DNA of 64,000 nucleotides from Betaproteobacteria bacterium (lineage in GTDB: Bacteria > Pseudomonadota > Gammaproteobacteria > Burkholderiales > Burkholderiaceae), in the NCBI GenBank assembly GCA_009927445.1, contig RFMZ01000267.1:20005-84004 (forward strand), in the 5' to 3' direction. The position numbers and the translations under genes were made by a program. Of this stretch, positions 29,255 through 37,486 are shown piece after piece. Positions within the stretch are counted from its first letter, which is position 1. The number at the start of each line of letters is the position of its first letter. Under the pieces are notes generated by a model, which had not been told where the DNA came from, did not search any database, and worked only from the letters and a program-made list of their open reading frames with translations.

Positions 29255-29638
29255 ATGACTTGGGCCTTTTGGTGTATTTTGATTGCAGGTTTATTGCCAT
29301 ATTTGGGGGCCATGTTTGCTAAATGGGGCTTTAAAGACTTTGACAATGACTATCCCCGCGACTGGTTGGCCCAGCAGACTGGTTTTCGAGCTCGCGCCAA
29401 TGCCGCTCAGGCAAATAGTTTTGAATCTTTTCCATTGTTCGCCTCTGCTGTCTTGGTCGCGACCCATTTGCAAGTTCCTACGACCCAAATTGATAGTTTG
29501 GCGACTATATACATCCTCGCCCGAGTCGCTTTTTTGTATTGTTATTTACGAAACTTAGCCACTTACAGGACTATTGCTTGGGTTATTGGTCTTTTGAGTG
29601 TTTGCGGGCTATTTGTTGCTGCGGGTTTGGTTCAATAA
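29255..29638 (+). CDS. MAPEG family membrane protein
   Basis: A 127-residue protein with four predicted membrane helices, the size of MAPEG (membrane-associated eicosanoid and glutathione metabolism) proteins. The RARANAAQANSFESFPLF stretch holds the conserved Arg/Asn/Glu region of the family. Bacterial members are mostly uncharacterised, some being glutathione transferases. The ATG has GGAG ten bases upstream. It stands alone, 113 bases before the export cluster. Confidence 0.9.
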   Translation: MTWAFWCILIAGLLPYLGAMFAKWGFKDFDNDYPRDWLAQQTGFRARANAAQANSFESFPLFASAVLVATHLQVPTTQIDSLATIYILARVAFLYCYLRNLATYRTIAWVIGLLSVCGLFVAAGLVQ

Positions 29639-29751
29639 TCAGCTGAACATCCGCCTTAGTATGGCTATGCCTTTGAAAGGGTTGCAGTAGTTCGTGGTTA
29701 AAATTAGACGGTTTTTCTAAAAATGTAATGGAAAGTGATTTGAGGCTCTAG

Positions 29752-30141
29752 ATGACAAGATTGAAGACGATGCAATTTTTTACGCTACTGTTCTTGGTTG
29801 GTTTAGTAGGTAATGCGTATGCCAGCGATGCGGAGGATGAGTTGGCCGATTTTCTTTCTTGGTGCGTCATTGGCGGGGTGCCATTTATTGGCATTACCGT
29901 ATATTGGTTGGTGCATTATTTGCCAGATACCATTGCCAAAAAAAGAAAGCACCCACAACGTGACGCGATTCAGGCCCTTTGCCGGGTGTCTGGTATTTTT
30001 GGTGGATTTTTATGGCCAATAGCTTTTGTTTGGGCGCATATGAAGCCAGTGGTGCACGAGGTGGTTTATGACCCACAAGACGGCTTAGTTAAATTGCATC
30101 CGAAGGTCAAGTCCGAGACTAACCAGGTAGGCCATGATTAG
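29752..30141 (+). CDS. yiaW: DUF3302 protein, YiaW-like
   Basis: A 129-residue inner-membrane protein. It opens with a signal-like helix (TMQFFTLLFLVGLVGNAYAS), followed by LADFLSWCVIGGVPFIGITVYWLVHYLPDTIAKKRKHPQ and GIFGGFLWPIAFVWAHMKP, the two conserved helices of DUF3302 (YiaW). In E. coli YiaW is encoded next to the HlyD-like YiaV, as here: the next gene overlaps by eight bases. Function is not established; co-occurrence suggests it supports the HlyD-type adaptor. Confidence 0.82.
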   Translation: MTRLKTMQFFTLLFLVGLVGNAYASDAEDELADFLSWCVIGGVPFIGITVYWLVHYLPDTIAKKRKHPQRDAIQALCRVSGIFGGFLWPIAFVWAHMKPVVHEVVYDPQDGLVKLHPKVKSETNQVGHD

Positions 30142-31087
30142 TCTTTTATTAGCAGGTTACGCACTCATTACCTGGTTAATATTTATTCGTTGGCGCTTAT
30201 TGCCATGGAAAATCTATACGATTATTCCAGTCGTCACTTTTCCAGTGGTTGCTATTGTTGTGATGGTCTTACTCTTAAATGTGTTTGCTCCGACTAGTAG
30301 CGATGTGCGTGTAACGCGCTATGAAGTGCCGATTGTTCCCCAGGTGAAGGGGCGTGTTGTCGAGGTGGCAGTTAAGACGAATCAGCGTGTAAAAAAAGGT
30401 GATTTATTATTTAAGGTGGACCCGACCCAGTACGAATATGTGTTGGCTGGTTTGCGTCCTAAAATCAAATTAGCTAAAAAACGCGTCGCTGAATTTTCTG
30501 CTTTACTGGAGTCTGGGGCTGGTAACCGCTTTGACTTGGAAAAAGCCCGGGCAGATTTAGAGGAGCTCAAAGCACAATTTGATAATGCTTCATGGGAACT
30601 AGGGCAAACGATGGTGGTGGCACCTAGCGATGGCACTGTTATCAATGTGCAGTTGCGCCCAGGTGTGATGGTTACTTCAATACCTATGCGCGCGGTGATG
30701 AGTTTTGTCGAGGACGAGCCACAGGTGTATATGCTGTTTCATCAAAATGAACTACATCAAGTAGTGCCTGGTAACGAGGCAGAGTTCTATATCCCAACGC
30801 AACCGGGTAAAATTTTTAAAGCGACGGTTGACTCGGTAATTTGGGCTCAAGCGCAGGGCCAAGTCGATGCAAATGGGAATTTACCAAATACTGGTGTTAT
30901 TCCAGCGGTACCCAATCGTTTTCCAGTCAAATTAATCATGCACCAGAAACATGAGTCTGAACTGATTGCTGCGGGTGCTATAGGTAATGGAGCAATTTAT
31001 ACAGAGCACTTAAAGCCTTTGCATCTGATTCGGAAAACCATGGTTCGAGTCAGCAGTAAGTTGTATTATATTATTCCAAAGGGCTAG
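30134..31087 (+). CDS. yiaV: HlyD-family membrane fusion protein, YiaV-like
   Basis: A 317-residue periplasmic adaptor. Two membrane helices at the N-terminus (about 3-22 and 30-54) are followed by a biotinyl-lipoyl-like half (VPIVPQVKGRVVEVAVKTNQ), a short coiled coil (about 105-150) and the second lipoyl half (APSDGTVINVQLRPGVMV), then a beta-barrel. Such adaptors bridge an inner-membrane pump and an outer-membrane channel. Here it overlaps the YiaW gene and is followed after seven bases by an outer-membrane factor, but no RND, MFS or ABC pump gene is present in the cluster. Confidence 0.88.
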   Translation: MISLLLAGYALITWLIFIRWRLLPWKIYTIIPVVTFPVVAIVVMVLLLNVFAPTSSDVRVTRYEVPIVPQVKGRVVEVAVKTNQRVKKGDLLFKVDPTQYEYVLAGLRPKIKLAKKRVAEFSALLESGAGNRFDLEKARADLEELKAQFDNASWELGQTMVVAPSDGTVINVQLRPGVMVTSIPMRAVMSFVEDEPQVYMLFHQNELHQVVPGNEAEFYIPTQPGKIFKATVDSVIWAQAQGQVDANGNLPNTGVIPAVPNRFPVKLIMHQKHESELIAAGAIGNGAIYTEHLKPLHLIRKTMVRVSSKLYYIIPKG

Positions 31088-31094
31088 GTTCCTG

Positions 31095-32510
31095 ATGCTG
31101 ATGCGCGTTTTATTCTCGAATATGAAACGGGCGAGTATTTTTTTGAGTACAGTCTTATTGTTGTCATGCTCGACCTCTCAGCCTTTGTTGCATGAGGAAA
31201 TAGTTCAAAAGGCGCTATCTGGAGTACTAATACCCCCTAAATTTGTAGGGGATGATTCCGGTTTTGTGCCGCAAACTCCGACTGATTGGTTAGAGCAGTT
31301 ACAAGATCCTGAGCTAAAAACGTTAATACATGAGGCCTTAGGCAGTAGTCCCGATATGCGCGCTTTCGCTGCGCGTATTGAGCAGTCTGAGGCGATGGTG
31401 CAAGCCATCAATTCCTCTTTTTATCCAAGTGTTGGTGCCACGGCAAAAGAAGGTGCGAAATTAGGTCTTGGCGGCAGCGGTACATCTGGGTTTTATGTTG
31501 GTGCAGGCTGGGAAGTTGATTTATGGGGACGGGTCAGGGCTCAAAACGAGAGCGCTAGAAAAAGTGCGCAAGCCATCGTGTTCGAGCAGGAAAGTGCTCA
31601 ATTATCATTAATTGCTAATTTAACCAAAACACTTTGGACAGCGCGTAGTTTATCGATGCAACTGTTGATTGCGCAAGATATTGCTCAATCCTCTGTGGCC
31701 TTATTGCAATATGTCAAGCACCGTCAGAAGATTGGTATAGCCTCACGCAATGAGGTACAGATGGCGCAGGCTAACTTAGCATTAGCGCAAGAGGCGGTTG
31801 AAAACGCCCGAACTTCTTATCAAAAGACCTTAATGGCGTTGGATATGTTAGTGGGGAGATATCCAGTAGGTACGGCTTTGAAAAGCCAGGCTTTACCTGG
31901 CATACCGAATGCCTATGCCAAAGGCCTACCCTCTGAACTTTTGGAGCGTCGGCCTGATATTTTGGCAGCGGCTCTTCGTTTAGATGCGGCGCGTTTAAAT
32001 ATTGATGAAGCCAAAACTGCGCGTCTTCCCAAGATTAGCTTATCAGCTGGTTTTGGTTTAATTAAGAGTAGCGTATTTGTTTTATCGACGAGTGCTGCTA
32101 ATCCGAGCCTTGGAATTGGTTTAGATGTTCCACTGTTTACTGCGGGAGCTTTGGATCAAAAGGTTAAAATGCGTGAAGCTGAAATGGATTTAGCTTATGC
32201 AAATTATGCCAAAATAGGGCTAGCCGCTTTTAATGAGGTTGAAACTGCCCTGTTATTAGAAAAGAATTGGCGAGTACGATCTGCAGAACTTGAAAAAGCG
32301 TATGCTATACAAGTATTGCAGTTATCTAGTCTTGAAAAAGAGCAGAAAATAGGTCGTATTGATGGTCGTGCGATTGAGCAACAAAAAGCTACCGTTTTAG
32401 GAGCTTTATCCAAATTAGAGCAGAGTAAATTAGAGATCTTAGTACAGCGCATCAATGTTTACTTAGCATTAGGCGGTCCGGTCCAACTTATTGAGAAGGA
32501 AAAGAAATGA
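31095..32510 (+). CDS. Outer-membrane efflux lipoprotein, NodT/OprM type
   Basis: A 471-residue TolC-like channel. The leader ends in a lipobox (LLLSC, Cys about residue 25 from this start), so it is probably lipid-anchored. Two outer-membrane efflux repeats are visible: DPELKTLIHEALGSSPDMRAF and, after LPSELLERRPDILAAALRLDAARLNI, the second helical repeat. A later ATG at 31122 would give a leaner signal peptide and is a fair alternative. Its stop overlaps the next gene by ATGA, so it belongs to the yiaWV unit. Confidence 0.92.
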   Translation: MLMRVLFSNMKRASIFLSTVLLLSCSTSQPLLHEEIVQKALSGVLIPPKFVGDDSGFVPQTPTDWLEQLQDPELKTLIHEALGSSPDMRAFAARIEQSEAMVQAINSSFYPSVGATAKEGAKLGLGGSGTSGFYVGAGWEVDLWGRVRAQNESARKSAQAIVFEQESAQLSLIANLTKTLWTARSLSMQLLIAQDIAQSSVALLQYVKHRQKIGIASRNEVQMAQANLALAQEAVENARTSYQKTLMALDMLVGRYPVGTALKSQALPGIPNAYAKGLPSELLERRPDILAAALRLDAARLNIDEAKTARLPKISLSAGFGLIKSSVFVLSTSAANPSLGIGLDVPLFTAGALDQKVKMREAEMDLAYANYAKIGLAAFNEVETALLLEKNWRVRSAELEKAYAIQVLQLSSLEKEQKIGRIDGRAIEQQKATVLGALSKLEQSKLEILVQRINVYLALGGPVQLIEKEKK

Positions 32511-33049
32511 CTAGTAACCCAGGCACACAAATGACGCGTTTCGATAAAATTAAGCAAGGCTTATTTCATGAAGCGAAAAAGTTTTTGGCAGTCAGTATTT
32601 ATTTCGCGATTTGGTTTTTCTCGATTAGCTTAATTACTAAAATGTCTTTAATTCAAAGTGGTGTAGAGCCGACTGAAATTATTTATTCATTTTCGTTTGC
32701 TGTCATACGGGCCTTGATTGTGGCAAAGTTTTTAATTACTGCTGAATTATTATTCCCCATGCGGATTGAAAGTGGTCAACCATTGTTATATCCTTTAATC
32801 AAGCATTCTTTGATTTACACAGCTTTTTTAATTTTCATGGGTTTTGTTGAAAAGGGTTTTGAAGGGCTGTTACATCGTGAAAATTTCTTTGAAGCATTAC
32901 AGCATTTTGGTCATGGTGATCCAAAAGTAATTGCAAGTATTGCCTTTATTTACGGGTTAATTGTTGTCCATTATTTATTTTATAGTGCTTTAGAGTCTCG
33001 TTTTGGGGTCGTTGAGATGCGTAAAATCCTCTTTGGTCATAAAGAGTGA
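32507..33049 (+). CDS. Four-helix inner-membrane protein, unknown
   Basis: A 180-residue protein with about four predicted membrane helices (near 27-47, 60-80, 100-118 and 140-162) and polar loops. I do not recognise its family. It overlaps the outer-membrane-factor gene by four bases (ATGA), so it is the fourth member of the yiaWV-OMF unit and could be the missing inner-membrane partner of the exporter, though it has no transporter motif I know. The helix HYLFYSALESRFG near the end is its most distinctive stretch. Confidence 0.75.
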   Translation: MTSNPGTQMTRFDKIKQGLFHEAKKFLAVSIYFAIWFFSISLITKMSLIQSGVEPTEIIYSFSFAVIRALIVAKFLITAELLFPMRIESGQPLLYPLIKHSLIYTAFLIFMGFVEKGFEGLLHRENFFEALQHFGHGDPKVIASIAFIYGLIVVHYLFYSALESRFGVVEMRKILFGHKE

Positions 33050-33243
33050 TTATTATGAATTTAAGTATAAAATTTTATATATCGTTGCATCAGCGCGTGT
33101 GTAGTAATCGTGTGGTAAATTATTACAAATATAATCTTTATTGGGAATTGATCTAAAAGGATTTAAAAGTTGTATGTTTTTTTTAGTTATTCGAGATCTA
33201 GAGAAAACTTTTTTCTCTACTTAAGTATAAAGAACGTTTTATT
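33050..33243. other. Leader region before the RfaH-like gene
   Basis: An AT-rich gap of 194 bases. The 11-mer TTAAGTATAAA occurs at 33061-33071 and 33221-33231, and between them a perfect nine-base stem (33199-33207 with 33211-33219, TAGAGAAAA/TTTTCTCTA) closes a three-base loop. The hairpin is AU-rich, so it is not a strong terminator. No ops element (GGCGGTAGCG) was seen. Confidence 0.5.
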
Positions 33244-33716
33244 ATGAATTGGTATTTGGTCATGTCAAAACCTCGGGAAGAGGATAGAGCCTATGAGAAC
33301 TTGGTTTATCAGCAATATAATTGTTATTTGCCTAAAGTTAAAATAGAGAAAATTAAGCAAGGTAAAAAAATTCAATTGCTAGAACCGCTCTTTCCACGGT
33401 ATCTATTTGTTCAGCTCAATTCAAGCACTGATAATTGGGGGCCGGTCCGCTCAACTTTGGGCGTTTCAAATATGGTTCGATTTGGGGATAGCTATGCCAA
33501 AGTTCCCGATAGTGTTATTGAGGATATCAACTATTTTTCCAGTGAGCATCAAGAATCCCTTTTTAAAGCTGGTGAAAGTTAGTAGTCAAGTCAGGACCAT
33601 TCAAAGGGCAGACGGTTGAATTCTTAAGAATAAGTAGTGATTACCGAGCAATGGTACTTCTTGAGCTCTGTCAAAAATTACATCGCGTTTCGATATCCCT
33701 AGAGGAACTTCAATAA
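33244..33716 (+). pseudogene. rfaH: RfaH-type antiterminator with a -1 frameshift
   Basis: The first frame (33244-33582, 112 residues) is a complete NusG-like N-terminal domain: MNWYLVMSKPREEDRAYENL, FPRYLFVQL and GVSNMVRFGDSYAKVP are RfaH hallmarks. It stops at TAG just where the KOW domain should begin. Reading from 33576 one base back (after GGTGAA) gives KLVVKSGPFKGQTVEFL and MVLLELCQKLHRVSI up to TAA at 33714-33716: an intact KOW domain without stops. One missing A in the GAAAG run explains the break. It could be a real mutation or a sequencing/assembly error. RfaH assists transcription of long envelope operons. A truncated N-terminal domain alone is unlikely to work normally. Confidence 0.85.
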
Positions 33717-33731
33717 CGAACTTCAATAAAA
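33706..33731. repeat. 13-bp direct repeat, two units
   Basis: AACTTCAATAACG at 33706-33718 is followed directly by AACTTCAATAAAA at 33719-33731. The first copy includes the stop of the RfaH-like frame, and the second ends in a run of seven A. Confidence 0.8.
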
Positions 33732-33797
33732 AAAGACTTGAAGCAAGAAACCCGAGGCGCTTGATTAGCCTTATTCGCTATTTCTAGGGTAGCCAGA

Positions 33798-34766
33798 TTA
33801 ATCTACTGTAATCTTGCCACTCTTAATCAGTTTTGCCCATTGCGTCATTTGAGTTTTGATAAAGACATCCGCTACTTCGGCGTTCCCTTGAAAAACTTCA
33901 CCCCCTAAAGAATTAACCTTTTCGACAAACTCCGCCGACTGGGTAACTTTGCTAATCCCCTCTGTTAGTTTTTGAAGGATTGTATTTGGCGTTGCAGCGG
34001 GTGCGAAGAGGGCATTCCATTCATAGACTTCATAGCTTACGATACCCGCTTCGGTCATGGTTGGCACGCTTGGCATTGAAGACGCTCTTTTTCGGCTGGT
34101 TACGGCCAGAGCATTGAGTTTTCCAGAATCGACAAATTGTTTGGTCGATGCAACGCTACCAAAAAAAATGGGAACTTGCCCAGCAATGACGTCATTGAGG
34201 GCAGGCCCACCACCCTTGTAGGGGATATGCTGCATTTCTATACCAGTTTGTAGTTCAAATAAAGCTCCAGCCAAGTGTTGAGCTGAGCCATTGCCAGAAG
34301 ATGCGTAGGAAATCGTATTGGGTTTATTTTTGGCTATAACCACGAGATCTTTGGCAGACTTTGCAGCAAAATTCGGGTTCACTAAGAGTACATTTGGGTA
34401 TTGCGCAAGAACAGCAAGCGTTTTAAAGGCTTTATTGGGGTCATAGGGGAGTTTGGGAAAAAGCGCTGGATTCACCGAATACGAAGAGGCATCGAGCATG
34501 ATGGTATAGCCATCGGCTTGACTTTTAGCCACATAACTAGCCGCTATTTGCCCGGTTGCTCCGGGTCTATTTTCAACAATCACAGAACTACCTAAGATTT
34601 TTCCCAAGGGGCCGGCGATCGTTCTTGCCATTAAATCGGCTGTGCCACCGGGCGGGTAGGTAACGATCAAGCTAATGGTTCTGCTTGGCCATTCTTGAGC
34701 GTTGCTAAGCGCTATGTGTCCTAGTAAAAAGCTAAGGCATATCAGTAATAGAGGCGTTCGGAACAT
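33798..34766 (-). CDS. Bug/TctC solute-binding protein
   Basis: A 322-residue periplasmic receptor of the tripartite tricarboxylate transporter (Bug) family, usually for mono- or dicarboxylates. A signal peptide (about 1-23, LGHIALSNAQ) is followed by the family start WPSRTISLIVTYPPGGTADLMAR, then IVENRPGATGQIAASYVAKSQADGYT, SYASSGNGSAQHLAGALF and VPTMTEAGI. No TctA/TctB membrane genes are nearby, common for Burkholderiales orphan Bug proteins. It lies 273 bases downstream of a BKACE gene and has its own upstream inverted repeat. Confidence 0.95.
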   Translation of the reverse strand: MFRTPLLLICLSFLLGHIALSNAQEWPSRTISLIVTYPPGGTADLMARTIAGPLGKILGSSVIVENRPGATGQIAASYVAKSQADGYTIMLDASSYSVNPALFPKLPYDPNKAFKTLAVLAQYPNVLLVNPNFAAKSAKDLVVIAKNKPNTISYASSGNGSAQHLAGALFELQTGIEMQHIPYKGGGPALNDVIAGQVPIFFGSVASTKQFVDSGKLNALAVTSRKRASSMPSVPTMTEAGIVSYEVYEWNALFAPAATPNTILQKLTEGISKVTQSAEFVEKVNSLGGEVFQGNAEVADVFIKTQMTQWAKLIKSGKITVD

Positions 34767-34817
34767 CGCTATTGAATTAGTTAACGCAGGTTATAAAGCT
34801 GCTTTTTAAATAGGTAT

Positions 34818-34855
34818 TACCCATCATGATTTCACTTAAGCTTTCGTGATGGGTA
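34818..34855. promoter_or_regulatory. 38-base inverted repeat upstream of the Bug gene
   Basis: Arms TACCCATCATGA (34818-34829) and TCGTGATGGGTA (34844-34855) pair over 11 of 12 positions; a 14-base centre contains the palindrome CTTAAG. A related half-site TACCCATTACG occurs near 34927. It lies 51 bases before the Bug start. There is no T-run after it on the minus strand, so a regulator site or RNA hairpin fits better than a terminator. The rest of 34767-35039 is AT-rich with nothing else recognised. Confidence 0.55.
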
Positions 34856-35039
34856 TAAAAAAAAGTAGGGTAGTAAACAACACGAAAAATTCCATCGATT
34901 GAAGTAAAAAGCAGCGTATTTTTTGTAAATTACCCATTACGTCATCCTTTATCTGAATCCTCGTTAGAGTCAATAAATTAAATAAGTACCGTAACTATGT
35001 GTGCTATTTTGTGTGTGTTTAACTACCCCAAGGACTTTT

Positions 35040-35975
35040 TTAGAAATTGACTTTTGCACTGCCTTTCAGTTTTAACATGACGCGGGCTTCGTCAGGCGTT
35101 GCCGGTTCTAGGTTTAAGGCATGTAATATACTTACGATGCGTTTAACTTGATCCGCATTGGTCTTCGAGAGTGTTCCAGGGCCGTCCCACAAAGAATCCT
35201 CAAGACCTACTCGAACATTCGAGTTCATTGCTGCAGACATGGCTGCGATTGGCATTTGGTTTCTGCCGGCACCAAGAACGGACCAGTAGTATTGATCTCC
35301 AAAGAGGCGATCAGCGGTGCGTTTCATCATCATGACATCTTCTGGGTGCGGGCCAATTCCACCGAGTAAACCAAAGACCGACTGAATCAGGAGTGGACCT
35401 TTGAGAAGTCCGCGATCGACAAAATGTGCGGCTACATAAAGGTGGCTAATATCGTAGCATTCGATTTCAAAACGCGTTTCATTTTCTGAGCACGACTCGA
35501 GTATGTAGCGAATATCACCAAAGGTGTTTTTGAAAATACGGTCCTCAGAACCTGCGAGGTATGGGGCTTCCCAATCATATTTAAATTCCTTATACCGTTT
35601 GAGCATCGGGTAGAGGCCGAAATTCATAGAGCCCATATTGAGCGATGCTACTTCGGGTTTGAGGCGAAGGGCAGGTTGCAGTCGATCTTCGACAGACATC
35701 GTTGGTGAGCCACCAGAGGTTAAGTTAATTACTACGTTTGAGCGGGCTTTAATTTGCGGTAAAAACTTCATAAATGCTTCTGGAGTTTGGTCTGGCAGGC
35801 CATTATCAGGATTACGTGCATGTAGATGAACGATGGCAGCGCCTGCTTCTGCAGCTCCCACGGCCGCATCTTCAATTTCTTTTGGAGTAATTGGCAGATA
35901 TGGTGACATCGTTGGAGTATGAATTGATCCGGTCACAGCGCAAGTCACAATAATCTTCTTTTGTAATGCAGTCAT
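35040..35975 (-). CDS. BKACE (beta-keto acid cleavage enzyme, DUF849)
   Basis: A 311-residue TIM-barrel enzyme that condenses a beta-keto acid with acetyl-CoA and cleaves it to acetoacetate plus a new CoA ester; the founding activity is Kce in lysine fermentation. Zinc ligands His50 and His52 lie in IVHLHARNPDNG; VINLTSGGSP, the PEVASLNMGSMNFG strand and MKRTADRLFG follow. The real beta-keto acid is unknown; BKACE activities vary widely. It is divergent from a cyclase-family gene across a gap with two palindromes, suggesting shared control. Confidence 0.93.
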   Translation of the reverse strand: MTALQKKIIVTCAVTGSIHTPTMSPYLPITPKEIEDAAVGAAEAGAAIVHLHARNPDNGLPDQTPEAFMKFLPQIKARSNVVINLTSGGSPTMSVEDRLQPALRLKPEVASLNMGSMNFGLYPMLKRYKEFKYDWEAPYLAGSEDRIFKNTFGDIRYILESCSENETRFEIECYDISHLYVAAHFVDRGLLKGPLLIQSVFGLLGGIGPHPEDVMMMKRTADRLFGDQYYWSVLGAGRNQMPIAAMSAAMNSNVRVGLEDSLWDGPGTLSKTNADQVKRIVSILHALNLEPATPDEARVMLKLKGSAKVNF

Positions 35976-36418
35976 GGGTAAAACCTTTCTTTAATTCAAA
36001 CATCAACAAGAGCAGGGCATCTTAGAAGTAAAAACCCTAAAAAAAGCATCTCCTCCACAAATCTTTGTGTTCGACAAGTGTTTGTTGAACAATTTTTTTA
36101 TTTATAAGGTAATACGTTGTCAAATTTGATCGATACGACTTCTTAAAAAGAGCCATTCAAAAAAATTATGTATCCGATATTTTTGATCAATTGATTAATA
36201 AAAGAATCAGTATAAACCCTAGTTTTTCCGAAGTGTAGCTGGAGTGTCGGCCGTAGTATCGGCATTAGTTACTGAATCATTGATCCAAATTGCTCAGCCG
36301 TAAAAAAAGTGATCAAGCAATGAGAAATTCTTAAAATGCAGTTATGATTTAGCCTACAAGAATGTAGATTAAATAAGTTAGTTGATTAAAAATGATTTAG
36401 AAACCTAGGAGAGCATGA
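35976..36418. other. 443-base divergent intergenic region
   Basis: Separates the BKACE and cyclase genes. It holds two adjoining palindromes at 36056-36091, described separately. The remainder is AT-rich, with TTGATCAATTGATTAAT near 36185 and a small hairpin CTACAAGAATGTAG near 36356. No open frame with coding features is evident. TAGGAG precedes the cyclase ATG. Confidence 0.6.
36056..36091. promoter_or_regulatory. Paired palindromes, probable operator
   Basis: CACAAATCTTTGTG (36056-36069) is a perfect palindrome around TC. It overlaps by two bases a second one, TGTTCGACAA (36068-36077), four bases, then TTGTTGAACA (36082-36091), matching at nine of ten positions. The site lies 81-116 bases before the BKACE start. 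TGTTCG half-sites recall IclR-family (PcaU/PobR) operators, which is only a resemblance. Confidence 0.6.
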
Positions 36419-37423
36419 ATGACAAATAAGACGACTGCAGCTGGAATGAAGGCTGTACCGAATAATCAAATTGCCCGTGATCTGACTAAAGCAGATATTG
36501 AGAAGATGGCTAAAGATGCCTGTAATTGGGGAAAGTGGGGGCCAGATGATGAAATTGGTACTCTCAATTACATTACACCAAAGCAATTGATTGAGGCGGC
36601 AAAGTTAGTGAAAAAGGGTAAGTCAATTTCATTAGGACTGGATTTTAATTTTCATGGTCCGCAAACGACCGGTTGGGGTAATCGATTTAACCCCATTCAC
36701 ACAATGCTTGCAACTGGGACAGATGCGATTTCTGGGAATCAAGATGCTGGTGGCATACGCTATGCTGATGATATGGTTTCGATGCCGCTCCAGTGTGGTA
36801 CTCAGTGGGATGCTTTAGCACATATTTTTTATGGCGATCATATGTGGAATGGTTACAGTGCCGCTTTAGTTGATTCAACCGGTGCGAAGAAAAATGGCAT
36901 TGAAAAAACCCGTGCCAAGATGATTGGTCGAGGGATTTTATTGGATGTTGCCCGTTTTAAGGGGGGGGATTTTTTAGCGGATGGTTATGGCATTAGTAAT
37001 CAAGATTTAGATGATTGTGCCAAAGCGCAAGGTGTAGAAATCAAAGAGGGTGACTTTGTGATTGTGCGAACTGGTCAAATGGAAGAGCGTTTAGCAAGAG
37101 GCGATTGGGATTCCTACGCAGCTGGCGATGCTCCCGGGTTGCGCTTTGAAACAGCCAAATGGATTCAAGATAAAAAAATCGCCGCAATCTGCACAGATAC
37201 TTGGGGTTGTGAAGTGCGTCCCAATGAGGTCGCTGGGGTTAGTCAACCTTGGCACTGGATCGTGATTCCGATGGTTGGTATTACGATGGGTGAGATTTTT
37301 AATCTCAAAGAACTTGCTGATGATTGTCAAGAAGATCAGGTTTATGAATTCTTATTTTGTGCGCCACCCCTCCCAATTACTGGTGGTGTTGGCTCTCCAA
37401 TCAATCCAATTATTCTTAAATAA
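36419..37423 (+). CDS. Cyclase-family metal hydrolase (kynurenine formamidase fold)
   Basis: A 334-residue member of the cyclase family (PF04199 type). The metal site reads Q125-C-G-T-Q129-W-D131-A-L-A-H135: compared with the HxGTHxD of kynurenine formamidase, both histidines are Gln here, as I recall for the long-chain subgroup of this family, while Asp and the last His are kept. The family hydrolyses amides, lactones or isatin-like rings, so a catabolic role is likely but unspecified. Its divergence from BKACE over a palindromic region suggests one regulon. A strong terminator follows. Confidence 0.88.
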   Translation: MTNKTTAAGMKAVPNNQIARDLTKADIEKMAKDACNWGKWGPDDEIGTLNYITPKQLIEAAKLVKKGKSISLGLDFNFHGPQTTGWGNRFNPIHTMLATGTDAISGNQDAGGIRYADDMVSMPLQCGTQWDALAHIFYGDHMWNGYSAALVDSTGAKKNGIEKTRAKMIGRGILLDVARFKGGDFLADGYGISNQDLDDCAKAQGVEIKEGDFVIVRTGQMEERLARGDWDSYAAGDAPGLRFETAKWIQDKKIAAICTDTWGCEVRPNEVAGVSQPWHWIVIPMVGITMGEIFNLKELADDCQEDQVYEFLFCAPPLPITGGVGSPINPIILK

Positions 37424-37450
37424 GTTTTCAAGTTAAAGGTGTTTGATACA

Positions 37451-37479
37451 AATAGCCCCTTGATGGGGCTATTTTTTTT
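37451..37479 (+). terminator. Intrinsic terminator after the cyclase gene
   Basis: A nine-base-pair stem AATAGCCCC/GGGGCTATT (37451-37459 with 37465-37473) with a five-base loop, running into a T-run ending at 37479. It lies 28 bases past the stop. The partner side also protects the convergent VWA gene, which ends at 37487. Confidence 0.93.
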
Positions 37480-37486
37480 GATTCTT

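Noticed and set aside
29639..29751. tRNA or small RNA gene
   Set aside because: No cloverleaf, no T-loop motif and no paired stems were found by eye in this or the other gaps.
33570..33585. Programmed -1 ribosomal frameshift in the RfaH-like gene
   Set aside because: No X-XXY-YYZ heptamer, no evident downstream stimulatory stem and no known precedent in RfaH; a deletion or sequencing error is simpler.
34818..34855. Intrinsic terminator for BKACE
   Set aside because: On the minus strand the hairpin is not followed by a T-run; the A-run on the plus strand is on the wrong side.
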